From: Burkholderia sp. WP9
GTDB lineage: Bacteria > Pseudomonadota > Gammaproteobacteria > Burkholderiales > Burkholderiaceae
Direction of reading: 5' to 3'
Length of the DNA stretch: 64,000 nucleotides
NCBI RefSeq assembly: GCF_900104795.1
Contig: NZ_FNTG01000001.1
Span: 1,116,001 to 1,180,000 of the forward strand
Of this stretch, positions 9,205-17,933 are shown piece by piece; within the stretch, counting starts at the first letter, position 1; every line of letters starts with the position of its first letter. The translations under genes and the position numbers were made by a program. The notes beneath the pieces were generated by a model. The model had not been told where the DNA came from and made no database searches. It worked only from the letters and a program-made list of their open reading frames with translations.

Positions 9205-10245
9205 ATGGCGACGATCAAGGATGTAGCGGCCGCGGCGGGCGTGTCGTTCACGACGGTATCGCACGTGGTGAACAACTCGCGGCCCGTGTCGGCTGACGTG
9301 CGCGCGAAGGTCGAGCACGCGATCCGTCAGCTTCACTATGTTCCGTCGGCGGTGGCCCGCTCGCTGAAGGCACGGTCGACGGCGACGATCGGGCTCGTCG
9401 TGCCGAACACCACGAACCCGTATTTCGCGGAGCTGGCGCGCGGCATCGAGGACGGTTGCTCGCGCAACGGCTACTGCGTGTTCTTCTGCAATTCCGACGA
9501 CGATCCGGCCAAGCAACGTAACTATCTGCGCGTGCTGCAGGAAAAGCGGATCGACGGCCTGATCGTCGCATCCGCCGGCGACGACGCCGTGCTCGCGCAG
9601 ACGCTCGCCGACTCGCGCGAGCCGCTGGTGATTCTGGACCGCAACATCGAAGGGCTGAATGCGGATCTCGTGCAGATCGACCATGAGAAGGGCGCGTATC
9701 TCGCCACCCGGCATCTGCTCGAACTGGGGCACGTACGGATTGGCTGTATTACCGGCACCGTGCAGACAGCGGTTAGCGCGATGCGCGTGCATGGCTTCAT
9801 CCGCGCGATGAGCGAGCGCGGCATCGAGATTCCGCCCGACGCGATCGTGGAAAGCGATTATTCGGGCACCGGCGGTTACCGCGCGGCGGGCCAACTGTTC
9901 GACACGGTCAAACCGTCGGCGATTTTCGCCTGCAACGACATGATGGGCATCGGCGCGCTGCGCGCAGCCGCGGAACGCAATATCAGCGTGCCGCGTGATT
10001 GCTCGATCATCGGGTTCGACGATATCGAACTGGGGCGTTTCACCTACCCGGCGCTCTCGACCGTCGGCCAGTCGGTGCGCGCGCTCGGCGACATCGCCGC
10101 GCAGACGCTGATCGAACGCATTGCCGGTGGCTCGCCCGATAGTCCGCGTCCGCCTGGCCGCCGGCGCGTCGTATCGCCGCGGCTGATCGTGCGCGAGTCC
10201 ACCGCGACCTGGGGCGGCGCGGCCAAACGCGATCTGGCGGCCTGA
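9205..10245 (+). CDS. rbsR: LacI-family repressor of the rbs operon
   Basis: A 346-residue regulator. The N-terminal helix-turn-helix and hinge (residues 2-60) begin MATIKDVAAAAGVSFTTVS and contain VAxSLKxRxT, the LacI hinge. The rest is a periplasmic-binding-like sensor domain, with VVPNTTNPYFAELARGIE and IGFDDIELGRFTYPALSTV. It lies downstream of and parallel to rbsBAC, and the palindrome at 4938 is its likely operator. The C-terminal 25 residues are Arg/Pro-rich. Many Burkholderia rbs operons continue with a ribokinase gene; none follows here, so the imported sugar must be phosphorylated by an enzyme encoded elsewhere. Confidence 0.9.
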   Translation: MATIKDVAAAAGVSFTTVSHVVNNSRPVSADVRAKVEHAIRQLHYVPSAVARSLKARSTATIGLVVPNTTNPYFAELARGIEDGCSRNGYCVFFCNSDDDPAKQRNYLRVLQEKRIDGLIVASAGDDAVLAQTLADSREPLVILDRNIEGLNADLVQIDHEKGAYLATRHLLELGHVRIGCITGTVQTAVSAMRVHGFIRAMSERGIEIPPDAIVESDYSGTGGYRAAGQLFDTVKPSAIFACNDMMGIGALRAAAERNISVPRDCSIIGFDDIELGRFTYPALSTVGQSVRALGDIAAQTLIERIAGGSPDSPRPPGRRRVVSPRLIVRESTATWGGAAKRDLAA

Positions 10246-10568
10246 TCTGGCGTCCAGACTCTGCGCTGCGCGCGCATTGTCGAACCCGCATACGCGCGAT
10301 GGTGCGCACCCGCTCGCCCGGTGCATCCGTGCATGACCGCTGCTGACGACCTGGACATCGATTTCCCGGAGCAGGCGTCATCTAGTGCCGCTGGCACGCT
10401 GCATTGCGCCCGATTTCCACAAAACGGCGCGCCGTCTTTCTGACTTCCCCTCCGCAAGCAACCCTTAGGTGCATCTCGCATCGTCGGTTCGCATCAGCGT
10501 CTCGCCGTCAGTGATTTGTAATTCCTGCCAATTGCTTACATCGCCTTTCCTCATACCATATAAATCCT

Positions 10569-10595
10569 TCAAGGAACTAACTACTGTGCCGTAAA
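10569..10595 (+). promoter_or_regulatory. Sigma-28 (FliA)-type promoter before the chemoreceptor gene
   Basis: TCAAGGAA (10569-10576), an 11-base spacer, then GCCGTAAA (10588-10595), compared with the flagellar consensus TAAAGTTT-N11-GCCGATAA. The spacer length is exact and the -10 keeps GCCG and the final AA. It lies about 100 bases before the receptor start. The rest of the 450-base gap 10246-10696 shows nothing I can support. Confidence 0.6.
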
Positions 10596-10696
10596 CAGGG
10601 TTATTAGAGCGCCGCCTCAAATGAGCGCCGACACGCAGCCACCACACGCCAACCGCTGCGTACGCAACTCTCATTTTCAAAGCACAGGAACCAGAC

Positions 10697-12472
10697 ATGT
10701 TGAACAAGGGCATTACGATCAAGGCGCGCATAGGCCTCACGATGGCTTTTCTCGCGGCGTTGCTGGTGGCCATCGGCGCCTTCGGTATGTTCGGTATGAG
10801 CGATTCGAACCACGCCTTGAAGGACACGTTCACCAACTCCATGCCGAGCGCGGTCGATATCGGCAACGCCGAACTCTACGCGGCGCGCGAGCGGTTGGCG
10901 CTCGACCGGGCGGCGTTCCTGATCGGCACGCCGGAAGTTGCGCCGACAATCGAGCGCGCGCGCACCATGCGCGTCACGTCCGATATGTGGTGGAAAAAGT
11001 ATATGGACCTGCCGCGCGGGCCGGATGAGGAGCGCCTCGCGCAGGACGTGGTGGCCAAGCGTGACGCGCTGCATCAGCAACTGGATGCTTTTGCGGCAAT
11101 CGTTGCCGCAAACGACCAGAGCAAGCTGGTCGACGGCGCCAAACGGCTGCAAGCCGCCTACAGTGAACTCGCCAATTCCGACGACGCGCTGCGCAAATTC
11201 CAGTTCGCGTCGGCCAAAGATGGCTACGACGCGGCGCAAAGCAGCTTCGAACTGTTCCGCCTGGTGAGCGCGGGCGCATTGCTGATCGGCGTGCTGGCCG
11301 CGGCGATCTCGTATCTGACGCTCAGCCGCGCGATCGCCCGGCCGCTCGACGCCGCGCTCGGTCATTTCGATGCGATCTCGGCAGGCGATCTGCGCCGCCC
11401 GGTGGTCGTGACTTCGCGTGACGAGATGGGGCAACTGCTCGAAGGCATCGCCAGAATGCAGCGCAGCCTCACCGAAACGGTGCGCACCGTGCGCAGCGGC
11501 AGCGAATCGATTGCGACTGCAACCCGCGAGATCGCCGCCGGCAATATCGACCTGTCCTCGCGCACCGAAGAGCAGGCCTCGGCGCTGCAGGAAACCGCGT
11601 CGAGCATGGAAGAGCTCACCGGCACGGTCAAGCAGAACGCCGACAACGCCCGCCAGGCCAGCTCGCTTGCGGCGAATGCGTCGGAGATCGCCAACAAGGG
11701 CAGCGCCGTGGTCGAGAAGGTGGTCGGCACGATGGGCGACATCAATCAAAGCTCGGCGAAGATCGCCGACATTATTTCGATCATTGAAGGGATCGCGTTC
11801 CAGACCAATATCCTGGCCCTGAATGCGGCGGTGGAAGCCGCGCGCGCCGGCGAAGAAGGGCGCGGTTTCGCGGTGGTGGCGGGCGAAGTGCGCAGTCTCG
11901 CCCAGCGTTCGTCGGCGGCGGCGAAGGAAATCAAGGAACTGATCGATACCTCGGTCGAGCGCGTTCAATCGGGTTCGGCGCTGGTCGACGAAGCCGGCCG
12001 CACCATGACCGACATCATCGGTGCGGTGCAGCGTGTGACCGACATCATGGGAGAAATCGCCGCGGCTTCCGAAGAACAGAGCAGCGGCATCGATCAGGTG
12101 GCGCGCGCCGTCACGCAGATGGACGAAGTCACGCAGCAAAACGCTGCGCTGGTCGAAGAAGCAGCGGCCGCGGCCTCGTCGCTCGAAGATCAGGCCGGCA
12201 AGTTGCGTCAGGCCGTAGCGGTGTTTCACCTGGAAGAAGGCGGCCTCACGCCGCCCATGAGCGCCGCGCTGAAGCGCGCGCCTGCGCCGCTGCGCCCGGT
12301 GATCGCACGCAAGGCTTCGCGCGCACCTGCCATGCAACCCGCGCCGCAATCCGCCGCCGTGACGAAAGCGCCTGCCGCAGCAGCACAGCCCGCTGCCGCA
12401 ACGGCACGCGCGCCCGCAAAAGCTATGGCGTCCGCTGGAGCTGGCAGCGATCAAGATTGGGAGACGTTCTGA
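10697..12472 (+). CDS. Methyl-accepting chemotaxis protein with CheR-tethering tail
   Basis: A 591-residue receptor. It has a transmembrane helix at about 12-33, a periplasmic four-helix-bundle ligand domain (about 35-188), a second helix at about 189-209, HAMP (about 211-263) and a cytoplasmic signalling hairpin to about 505. The hairpin tip has the invariant block around [20 protein letters not shown] and [13 protein letters not shown] long Ala/Pro linker (about 515-580) ends in DWETF, the xWxxF pentapeptide that recruits CheR and CheB to high-abundance receptors such as Tar and Tsr. The ligand is unknown. The sigma-28 promoter upstream ties it to the flagellar regulon. A strong terminator follows at 12563. 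Confidence 0.95.
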   Translation: MLNKGITIKARIGLTMAFLAALLVAIGAFGMFGMSDSNHALKDTFTNSMPSAVDIGNAELYAARERLALDRAAFLIGTPEVAPTIERARTMRVTSDMWWKKYMDLPRGPDEERLAQDVVAKRDALHQQLDAFAAIVAANDQSKLVDGAKRLQAAYSELANSDDALRKFQFASAKDGYDAAQSSFELFRLVSAGALLIGVLAAAISYLTLSRAIARPLDAALGHFDAISAGDLRRPVVVTSRDEMGQLLEGIARMQRSLTETVRTVRSGSESIATATREIAAGNIDLSSRTEEQASALQETASSMEELTGTVKQNADNARQASSLAANASEIANKGSAVVEKVVGTMGDINQSSAKIADIISIIEGIAFQTNILALNAAVEAARAGEEGRGFAVVAGEVRSLAQRSSAAAKEIKELIDTSVERVQSGSALVDEAGRTMTDIIGAVQRVTDIMGEIAAASEEQSSGIDQVARAVTQMDEVTQQNAALVEEAAAAASSLEDQAGKLRQAVAVFHLEEGGLTPPMSAALKRAPAPLRPVIARKASRAPAMQPAPQSAAVTKAPAAAAQPAAATARAPAKAMASAGAGSDQDWETF

Positions 12473-12562
12473 CGGGACGTAGGCTGCAACATTCGTTCCC
12501 GACGCGCCGGCCGATCCCATTAGATGGGTAAGCGCGGCGGTTCAGCTGACCGCGCCACTCGT

Positions 12563-12600
12563 AAAGACCGCGATTGCGTACGCATTCGCGGTCTTTTTTT
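12563..12600 (+). terminator. Strong rho-independent terminator
   Basis: AAAGACCGCGA (12563-12573) and TCGCGGTCTTT (12586-12596) form an 11-bp stem followed by a T run to 12600. It ends the chemoreceptor transcript. The remaining bases to 12847 contain no gene I can support. Confidence 0.9.
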
Positions 12601-12847
12601 ATGGCGTGCGCATTAAGTAACGTTTGTGCATGCAGTCCGTACCCTGGCAAGCGTAATGATCCGGTACATTGACGGACGCCCCGAAGAAAGTCACTTTTGG
12701 GGTCGCTGCCAGACATGTAGCGGCAATCGCCGACGCGGCTCGTCAGTTCAACGGGCGTGGTTTCGCCGCCTTCGAGCGCCGCGATGCATGGCCACCCACC
12801 AACACGCCACATTCAACCGCTCAATGCGCCAGCCACAAAGGACCGAC

Positions 12848-13609
12848 ATGACGCCTCACGACCTCGCGCACCGCCTCGTCGAAGCACGCCGGCAGCATCG
12901 CCCGATCGATGTGCCCGCACCCGACAGCCTGCCGCCCGATGCGGCAACCGCGTACGCGATCCAGCAGGCGGTCATCGCCGGTCTCGGCGAATCGACCGGT
13001 GGCTGGAAGATCGGCGCCAAAGTGCCGGGCGGCGCCGCCTCGGGCGCGCCGATTCCGGCCTCGCTGGTATTGCCTTCGCCGGCGCGCATCGCGCATGCCG
13101 GCTTCTTCCGGGTGCTGGTGGAACTGGAGATCGCCTTCCGCTTCGCGGAGGCGATCGAGCCGCGCGGCCGGGCCTATGCGCGCGACGAAGTGCTGGCGAA
13201 GGTCGGCGTCGTGCTGCCGGCCATCGAGATCGTCGACAGCCGCTTTACCGAGTGGCCGAACGTCGCGCCGCTTGCGCAACTGGCCGACGCCCAGAACAAC
13301 GGCGCGTTGATCACCGGTCATCCTGTCGCTTATTCGGGGCTCGCGCGTGGCTTCGACTTCGTTTCACCGGAGCTGGAGCTGAGCTTCGACGGCGACTCGC
13401 TGATACCGGAGGCCACGGGCAATCCGGCTGGCGACCCGCGCGAACTGCTGGTGTGGTTCGTCAACCACTGCGCCGCCATGGGCATCACCATCGAGCCGGA
13501 ATGGACGCTCACCACCGGTTCGTACGTCGGCGCACACAGGCTGGACAAAGCGGGCATCGTGCGTGGGCACATCGACGGACTTGGAGAAGTGGAAATTGAA
13601 CTGACCTGA
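12848..13609 (+). CDS. 2-keto-4-pentenoate hydratase-like protein (fumarylacetoacetase fold)
   Basis: A 253-residue protein of the MhpD/hydratase-decarboxylase group. These enzymes hydrate 2-hydroxypenta-2,4-dienoate or decarboxylate oxalocrotonate in aromatic meta-cleavage pathways. Family landmarks are the early GWKIGAK and the metal-site segment around LVELEIAFRF, followed by PAIEIVDSR. No other catabolic genes flank it, so its pathway is uncertain and it may be a stand-alone fumarylacetoacetase-superfamily enzyme. The ATG at 12848 is chosen because the longer frame upstream has no family similarity. A terminator follows at 13651. Confidence 0.8.
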   Translation: MTPHDLAHRLVEARRQHRPIDVPAPDSLPPDAATAYAIQQAVIAGLGESTGGWKIGAKVPGGAASGAPIPASLVLPSPARIAHAGFFRVLVELEIAFRFAEAIEPRGRAYARDEVLAKVGVVLPAIEIVDSRFTEWPNVAPLAQLADAQNNGALITGHPVAYSGLARGFDFVSPELELSFDGDSLIPEATGNPAGDPRELLVWFVNHCAAMGITIEPEWTLTTGSYVGAHRLDKAGIVRGHIDGLGEVEIELT

Positions 13610-13650
13610 GAGGCTGCGCGCTTGTAACAGCGCATTACCAAGCTCCACTC

Positions 13651-13677
13651 AAACGGCTGCCTATGGGCGGCCGTTTT
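13651..13677 (+). terminator. Rho-independent terminator
   Basis: AAACGGC (13651-13657) pairs with GCCGTTT (13670-13676), followed by a short T run. It lies just after the hydratase-like gene. Confidence 0.7.
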
Positions 13678-14332
13678 ACATTTTTCGCATCTGTGATGGC
13701 CGCCGTGCCGTATACACCTATTGGAACGACGCAGCGTCTCGCCGTCATCCAGTTATACAGGTGGCTAACCACGCTGCCGACGCGGGTAAGGCGAAACGAC
13801 ATGACTGGTACAACGGATGAAAACGCGCGGAACAAAACTGCTCGCGCGTTGACGAAGCGATTGACGCTGCACGGTGAAATGATCGAGATTGGCATGACGC
13901 ATGACCAATGCATGAAGATGTAACAGGCAACTGTTTGCGTAGACCGAACGCTTGTGTCGCGCGTTGATGAAAAAAGAGGCGGATACAGAAAACGGGCTCA
14001 CGTCTGCGCTTTCAGCAACAAAGTGTGTGTGTGCAGACACGCCGTCTGATACAGCAGTGGGATCGTTCGATGAACGTAGCGGCTGGCGCGGGACGTGATT
14101 GCAGGATCACTGAGCAGCACTGAGGCAGAGTGCTGATATGGCCGCAAGGCATGAGTGCAAAGGCAGCGACGTGTGACCATAATCGCTGCGTTACGAGTGC
14201 AAGATACGAGTGCAAGATTGTAGGTCGTCGAAACTTTGTTTCCAAGTGAGGATTGTCGGGAGGCGAATGCGGCGCGATTTTCGCAACGTAGTTCGTGAAA
14301 AAAAATTTAAAAGGGTTTAGGATGAATTCGAG
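13678..14332. other. Gene-poor stretch before prkA
   Basis: No convincing gene. An open frame with an internal ATG at 13801 (about 40 residues, to 13923) lacks a good ribosome-binding site and any recognisable motif. The region is lower in GC than its surroundings, has a short GT run near 14022-14033 and an A/T-rich block at 14299-14318 (including AAAAAAAATTTAAAA), and probably holds the control region of the prkA operon. No credible sigma-54 site was found. Confidence 0.5.
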
Positions 14333-14370
14333 CGATGTCGTTTCCGAATAGCGCGCCGCGCACGACATCG
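14333..14370 (+). promoter_or_regulatory. 9-bp inverted repeat upstream of prkA
   Basis: CGATGTCGT (14333-14341) and ACGACATCG (14362-14370) are perfect inverted arms 20 bases apart, ending 25 bases before the prkA start. They could bind a dimeric regulator at two helical turns or form a leader stem. The prkA ribosome-binding site GGAGG follows. Confidence 0.5.
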
Positions 14371-14395
14371 GTCTAGACTTCGGCGAGGAGGTAGC

Positions 14396-16318
14396 ATGGA
14401 TATCTACAGCAGTTTCGCGACCCGCTTCGAGAAAACGCGAGAAGATGAGCTCTCGCTCGAGGAGTATCTCGCGCTCTGCAAAGACAATCCCGCCGCGTAC
14501 GCCACGGCTGGCGAACGCATGTTGACGGCGATCGGGGAGCCGGAACAGATCGACACTCGTAACGATCCGCGCATGTCGCGCATCTTCGCGAACAAGGTCA
14601 TCAAGGTATACCCCGCATTCCGTGAGTTCTACGGAATGGAAGAGGTGATCGAGCAGGTGGTCGCCTACTTCCGGCACTCGGCCCAGGGGCTCGAAGAAAA
14701 GAAGCAGATTCTGTATCTGTTGGGCCCGGTCGGCGGCGGTAAATCGTCGATCGCGGAACGTCTCAAGCAGCTCATGGAGCGTGTGCCGTTTTACGCGATC
14801 AAGGGCTCGCCCGTGAATGAGTCGCCGCTCGGTCTGTTCGACTACGAAGAAGACGGCCCGATTCTCGAAGAACAATACGGCATTCCACGCCGCTACCTCA
14901 AAAGCATCCTCAGCCCGTGGGCGGTCAAACGCCTGCACGAATACAACGGCGACATCCGCAAGTTCCGCGTGGTGCGCCGCTACCCGTCGATCCTTCGCCA
15001 GATCGGTATAGCCAAGACCGAGCCGGGCGACGAAAACAATCAGGACATTTCGTCACTGGTCGGTAAGGTCGACATCCGCAAACTCGAACAGTACGCTCAG
15101 GACGACGCGGACGCGTACAGCTACTCCGGTGGCCTGTGTCTCGCGAATCAGGGCCTGCTCGAGTTCGTCGAAATGTTCAAGGCGCCGATCAAGGTGCTGC
15201 ACCCGCTGCTCACGGCGACCCAGGAAGGTAACTTCAAGGGCACGGAAGGGTTCGGCGCGATCCCGTTCGACGGTGTGATTCTGGCTCACTCGAACGAGTC
15301 CGAATGGAAGGCATTCCGCAACAACCGCAACAACGAAGCACTGCTCGACCGGATCTTCGTGGTGAAGGTGCCGTACTGCCTGCGCTACGGTGAAGAGATC
15401 AAGATCTACGAGAAGCTGCTGCGCAATTCGTCGCTGGCGAACGCGGTGTGCGCACCTGGCACGTTGAAGATGATGGCGCAGATGTCCGTGCTCACGCGTT
15501 TGCAGGAGCCGGAGAATTCAAGCCTCTTCTCGAAGATGCAGGTGTACGACGGCGAGAATCTGAAGGACACCGATCCGAAGGCCAAGTCTTATCAGGAGTA
15601 CCGCGATTTCGCGGGCGTGGATGAAGGGATGACCGGCGTGTCGACCCGTTTCGCGTTCAAGATTCTTTCGCGCGTGTTCAACTTCGATTCGACCGAGGTC
15701 GCGGCCAATCCGGTGCACCTCATGTACGTGCTCGAACAGCAGATCGAACGCGAACAGTTCCCGCCGGAAACCGAGCAGAAGTATCTGTCGTTCATCAAGG
15801 ACGTGCTCGCCTCGCGCTATGCGGAGTTTATCGGCAAGGAGATTCAGACCGCGTATCTGGAGTCGTATTCCGAGTACGGTCAGAACATTTTCGATCGTTA
15901 CGTGACGTACGCGGACTTCTGGATCCAGGATCAGGAGTTCCGCGACCACGACACCGGCGAGAGTTTCGACCGCGCGGCGCTGAACGCCGAACTGGAGAAG
16001 ATCGAGAAACCCGCGGGCATCAGCAACCCGAAGGACTTCCGCAACGAGATCGTGAACTTCGTGCTGCGTGCGCGTGCGGCCAATGGCGGGAAGAATCCGG
16101 CATGGGTCAGCTACGAAAAGCTGCGCGTCGTGATCGAAAAGAAGATGTTCTCGAACACGGAAGAGTTGCTGCCGGTGATCTCGTTCAACGCCAAGGGTTC
16201 GGCGGAAGAGCAACGCAAGCACGAAGACTTCGTCAATCGCATGGTGACGAAGGGCTATACGCCGAAGCAGGTGCGCTTGCTGTGTGACTGGTATCTGCGC
16301 GTGCGCAAGTCGTCATGA
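14396..16318 (+). CDS. prkA: PrkA serine protein kinase / AAA+ ATPase
   Basis: A 640-residue protein matching PrkA along its length. The N-terminal AAA+ module has Walker A GPVGGGKSS (residues 110-118), then conserved SPVNESPLGLF and GGLCLANQGLLEFVEMFKAP. The C-terminal part carries the kinase-like region. PrkA homologues act in stationary-phase, nutrient-stress and sporulation-type responses. Some work suggests a Lon-like protease/ATPase role rather than a classical kinase, so the biochemical label is unsettled. It is the first gene of prkA-yeaH-spoVR, a conserved trio. GAGGAGG precedes the ATG, and an inverted repeat lies just upstream. Confidence 0.95.
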   Translation: MDIYSSFATRFEKTREDELSLEEYLALCKDNPAAYATAGERMLTAIGEPEQIDTRNDPRMSRIFANKVIKVYPAFREFYGMEEVIEQVVAYFRHSAQGLEEKKQILYLLGPVGGGKSSIAERLKQLMERVPFYAIKGSPVNESPLGLFDYEEDGPILEEQYGIPRRYLKSILSPWAVKRLHEYNGDIRKFRVVRRYPSILRQIGIAKTEPGDENNQDISSLVGKVDIRKLEQYAQDDADAYSYSGGLCLANQGLLEFVEMFKAPIKVLHPLLTATQEGNFKGTEGFGAIPFDGVILAHSNESEWKAFRNNRNNEALLDRIFVVKVPYCLRYGEEIKIYEKLLRNSSLANAVCAPGTLKMMAQMSVLTRLQEPENSSLFSKMQVYDGENLKDTDPKAKSYQEYRDFAGVDEGMTGVSTRFAFKILSRVFNFDSTEVAANPVHLMYVLEQQIEREQFPPETEQKYLSFIKDVLASRYAEFIGKEIQTAYLESYSEYGQNIFDRYVTYADFWIQDQEFRDHDTGESFDRAALNAELEKIEKPAGISNPKDFRNEIVNFVLRARAANGGKNPAWVSYEKLRVVIEKKMFSNTEELLPVISFNAKGSAEEQRKHEDFVNRMVTKGYTPKQVRLLCDWYLRVRKSS

Positions 16319-16458
16319 TGCGCATTGCGTGCCGCCCGCGCGGTCCATCCGCGCGGGCACCCTGCGAGGCGCAAATTGCATGGACATAGCGTTGCTTCAG
16401 GCAACGTGCGTCTCGCGCACCCGAAATTAGTGCAGCTGCATGGGATCGGAGACCGGGC

Positions 16459-17730
16459 GTGCTTCATCAAATCATCGACCGCAGGTTGGCAGGCAAAAAC
16501 AAGAGCATTGCGAATCGCGAGCGTTTTTTGCGTCGCGTAAAGAACTATATTCGTCGCGCCGTTTCGGAAGCGGTGCGCGACCGCAGCATCAAGGATATTC
16601 AGAACACCCAGAGCATCACGATCCCGCGCAAGGACATTGCGGAACCGTCGTTCCGGCATGGCCCCGGCGGCAAGCGGGAAATGGTGCATCCGGGCAATGC
16701 CGACTATATCCGCGGCGACAAGATCCAGCGCCCGCAAGGCGGCGGCGGTGGAGGCGGGGGCAACCAGGCCAGCAACGAAGGCGAGGGTCAGGACGACTTC
16801 GTGTTCGAGCTGAGCCGCGAAGAATTCATGCAGTATTTCTTCGACGACCTCGAACTGCCGCGTCTCGTCAAAACCCATCTGATGGCCGTGCCCACGTGGA
16901 AAAGCATCCGCGCGGGCTGGGCCGCCGAAGGCACGCCGAACAATATCGACGTGGTCCGTTCGCTGCGCAGCGCCCTCGGCCGCCGCATCGCGCTCGGTGC
17001 GCCGCTCGTCAACCAGTTGCACGAGATGGAACGGCAACTGGAGGTGATGAAAGCCGATCCCGACGATCGTCGCGACGAAATCAAACTGCTCGAAGAGGAA
17101 ATTCACCATCTGCGTGGGCGCATCTGGCGGATTCCGTTTATCGATCCGTTCGATTTGCGCTATGTGAACCGTGTGAAGCAGCCCACGCCTTCCAGTCAGG
17201 CGGTGATGTTCTGTCTGATGGATGTGTCCGGTTCCATGGACGAGCAGCGTAAGGATCTCGCCAAGCGCTTCTTCATTCTGCTGTATCTGTTTCTCAAGCG
17301 AAACTACGAGAAGATCGAAGTGGTGTTCATTCGCCACCATACGCGCGCCGAGGAAGTCGACGAAGACACCTTCTTCCACTCGACCGAAAGCGGCGGCACG
17401 GTCGTGTCGAGCGCGCTGGAGTTGATGCAGAAGGTGATGGACGAACGCTATTCACCGACTGAATGGAATATTTACGGCGCTCAGGCTTCGGACGGCGACA
17501 ACTGGACCGACGACTCGCCAAAGTGCCGCAAGATTCTCTCTGATGACATCCTGGAGAAGGTGCGCTATTTTGCGTATATTCAGGTGACGCCGGAAGAGCA
17601 GAACTTGTGGCTGGAATATGCGCAGTTAGCCCTGAGCCAGCCGCACATGGCGATGAAGAAGGTCGAGACCGCGGCTGACATTTATCCGGTGTTTCGTGAA
17701 TTGTTTGAAAAGCAGGCGGCTAATTCATGA
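16459..17730 (+). CDS. yeaH: YeaH/YhbH family protein (DUF444)
   Basis: A 423-residue cytosolic protein. It starts with the family sequence IIDRRLxGKNKS on a GTG codon at 16459, has a Gly run (residues 94-101), and carries a von Willebrand A-like domain whose metal site DVSGSM sits at residues 255-260. Its partner PrkA is encoded 140 bases upstream. The intervening sequence holds no gene. YeaH/YhbH proteins work with PrkA and SpoVR in stress and sporulation programmes; the molecular role is not established. Its stop overlaps the first possible spoVR start (ATGA). Confidence 0.93.
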   Translation: MLHQIIDRRLAGKNKSIANRERFLRRVKNYIRRAVSEAVRDRSIKDIQNTQSITIPRKDIAEPSFRHGPGGKREMVHPGNADYIRGDKIQRPQGGGGGGGGNQASNEGEGQDDFVFELSREEFMQYFFDDLELPRLVKTHLMAVPTWKSIRAGWAAEGTPNNIDVVRSLRSALGRRIALGAPLVNQLHEMERQLEVMKADPDDRRDEIKLLEEEIHHLRGRIWRIPFIDPFDLRYVNRVKQPTPSSQAVMFCLMDVSGSMDEQRKDLAKRFFILLYLFLKRNYEKIEVVFIRHHTRAEEVDEDTFFHSTESGGTVVSSALELMQKVMDERYSPTEWNIYGAQASDGDNWTDDSPKCRKILSDDILEKVRYFAYIQVTPEEQNLWLEYAQLALSQPHMAMKKVETAADIYPVFRELFEKQAANS

Positions 17731-17933
17731 CGAACAAGCCCCCGCACAACGAAGCGCGCGGCGAGCCAGAGAACGGCGCGCCGGAACGCGGGAAAGGCGT
17801 GCCGCAGCAGCAACAGTCGGGGCATGCCGAGGCGAAGGCGGACGATACGGGAGCCGCCACGGCCGGAGCAGTCGACACCGCTGCAGCACGGGGACACACC
17901 GGAACGCCCAACGTGGGGCAAAGGGAAGTCCGT

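Noticed and set aside
13663..13923. 86-residue frame after the hydratase-like gene
   Set aside because: Its start lies inside the terminator and there is no ribosome-binding site or recognisable motif.
14091..14112. Possible sigma-54 promoter before prkA
   Set aside because: TGGC and TTGC are present but the spacing (15 instead of 11 bases between box starts) is wrong.
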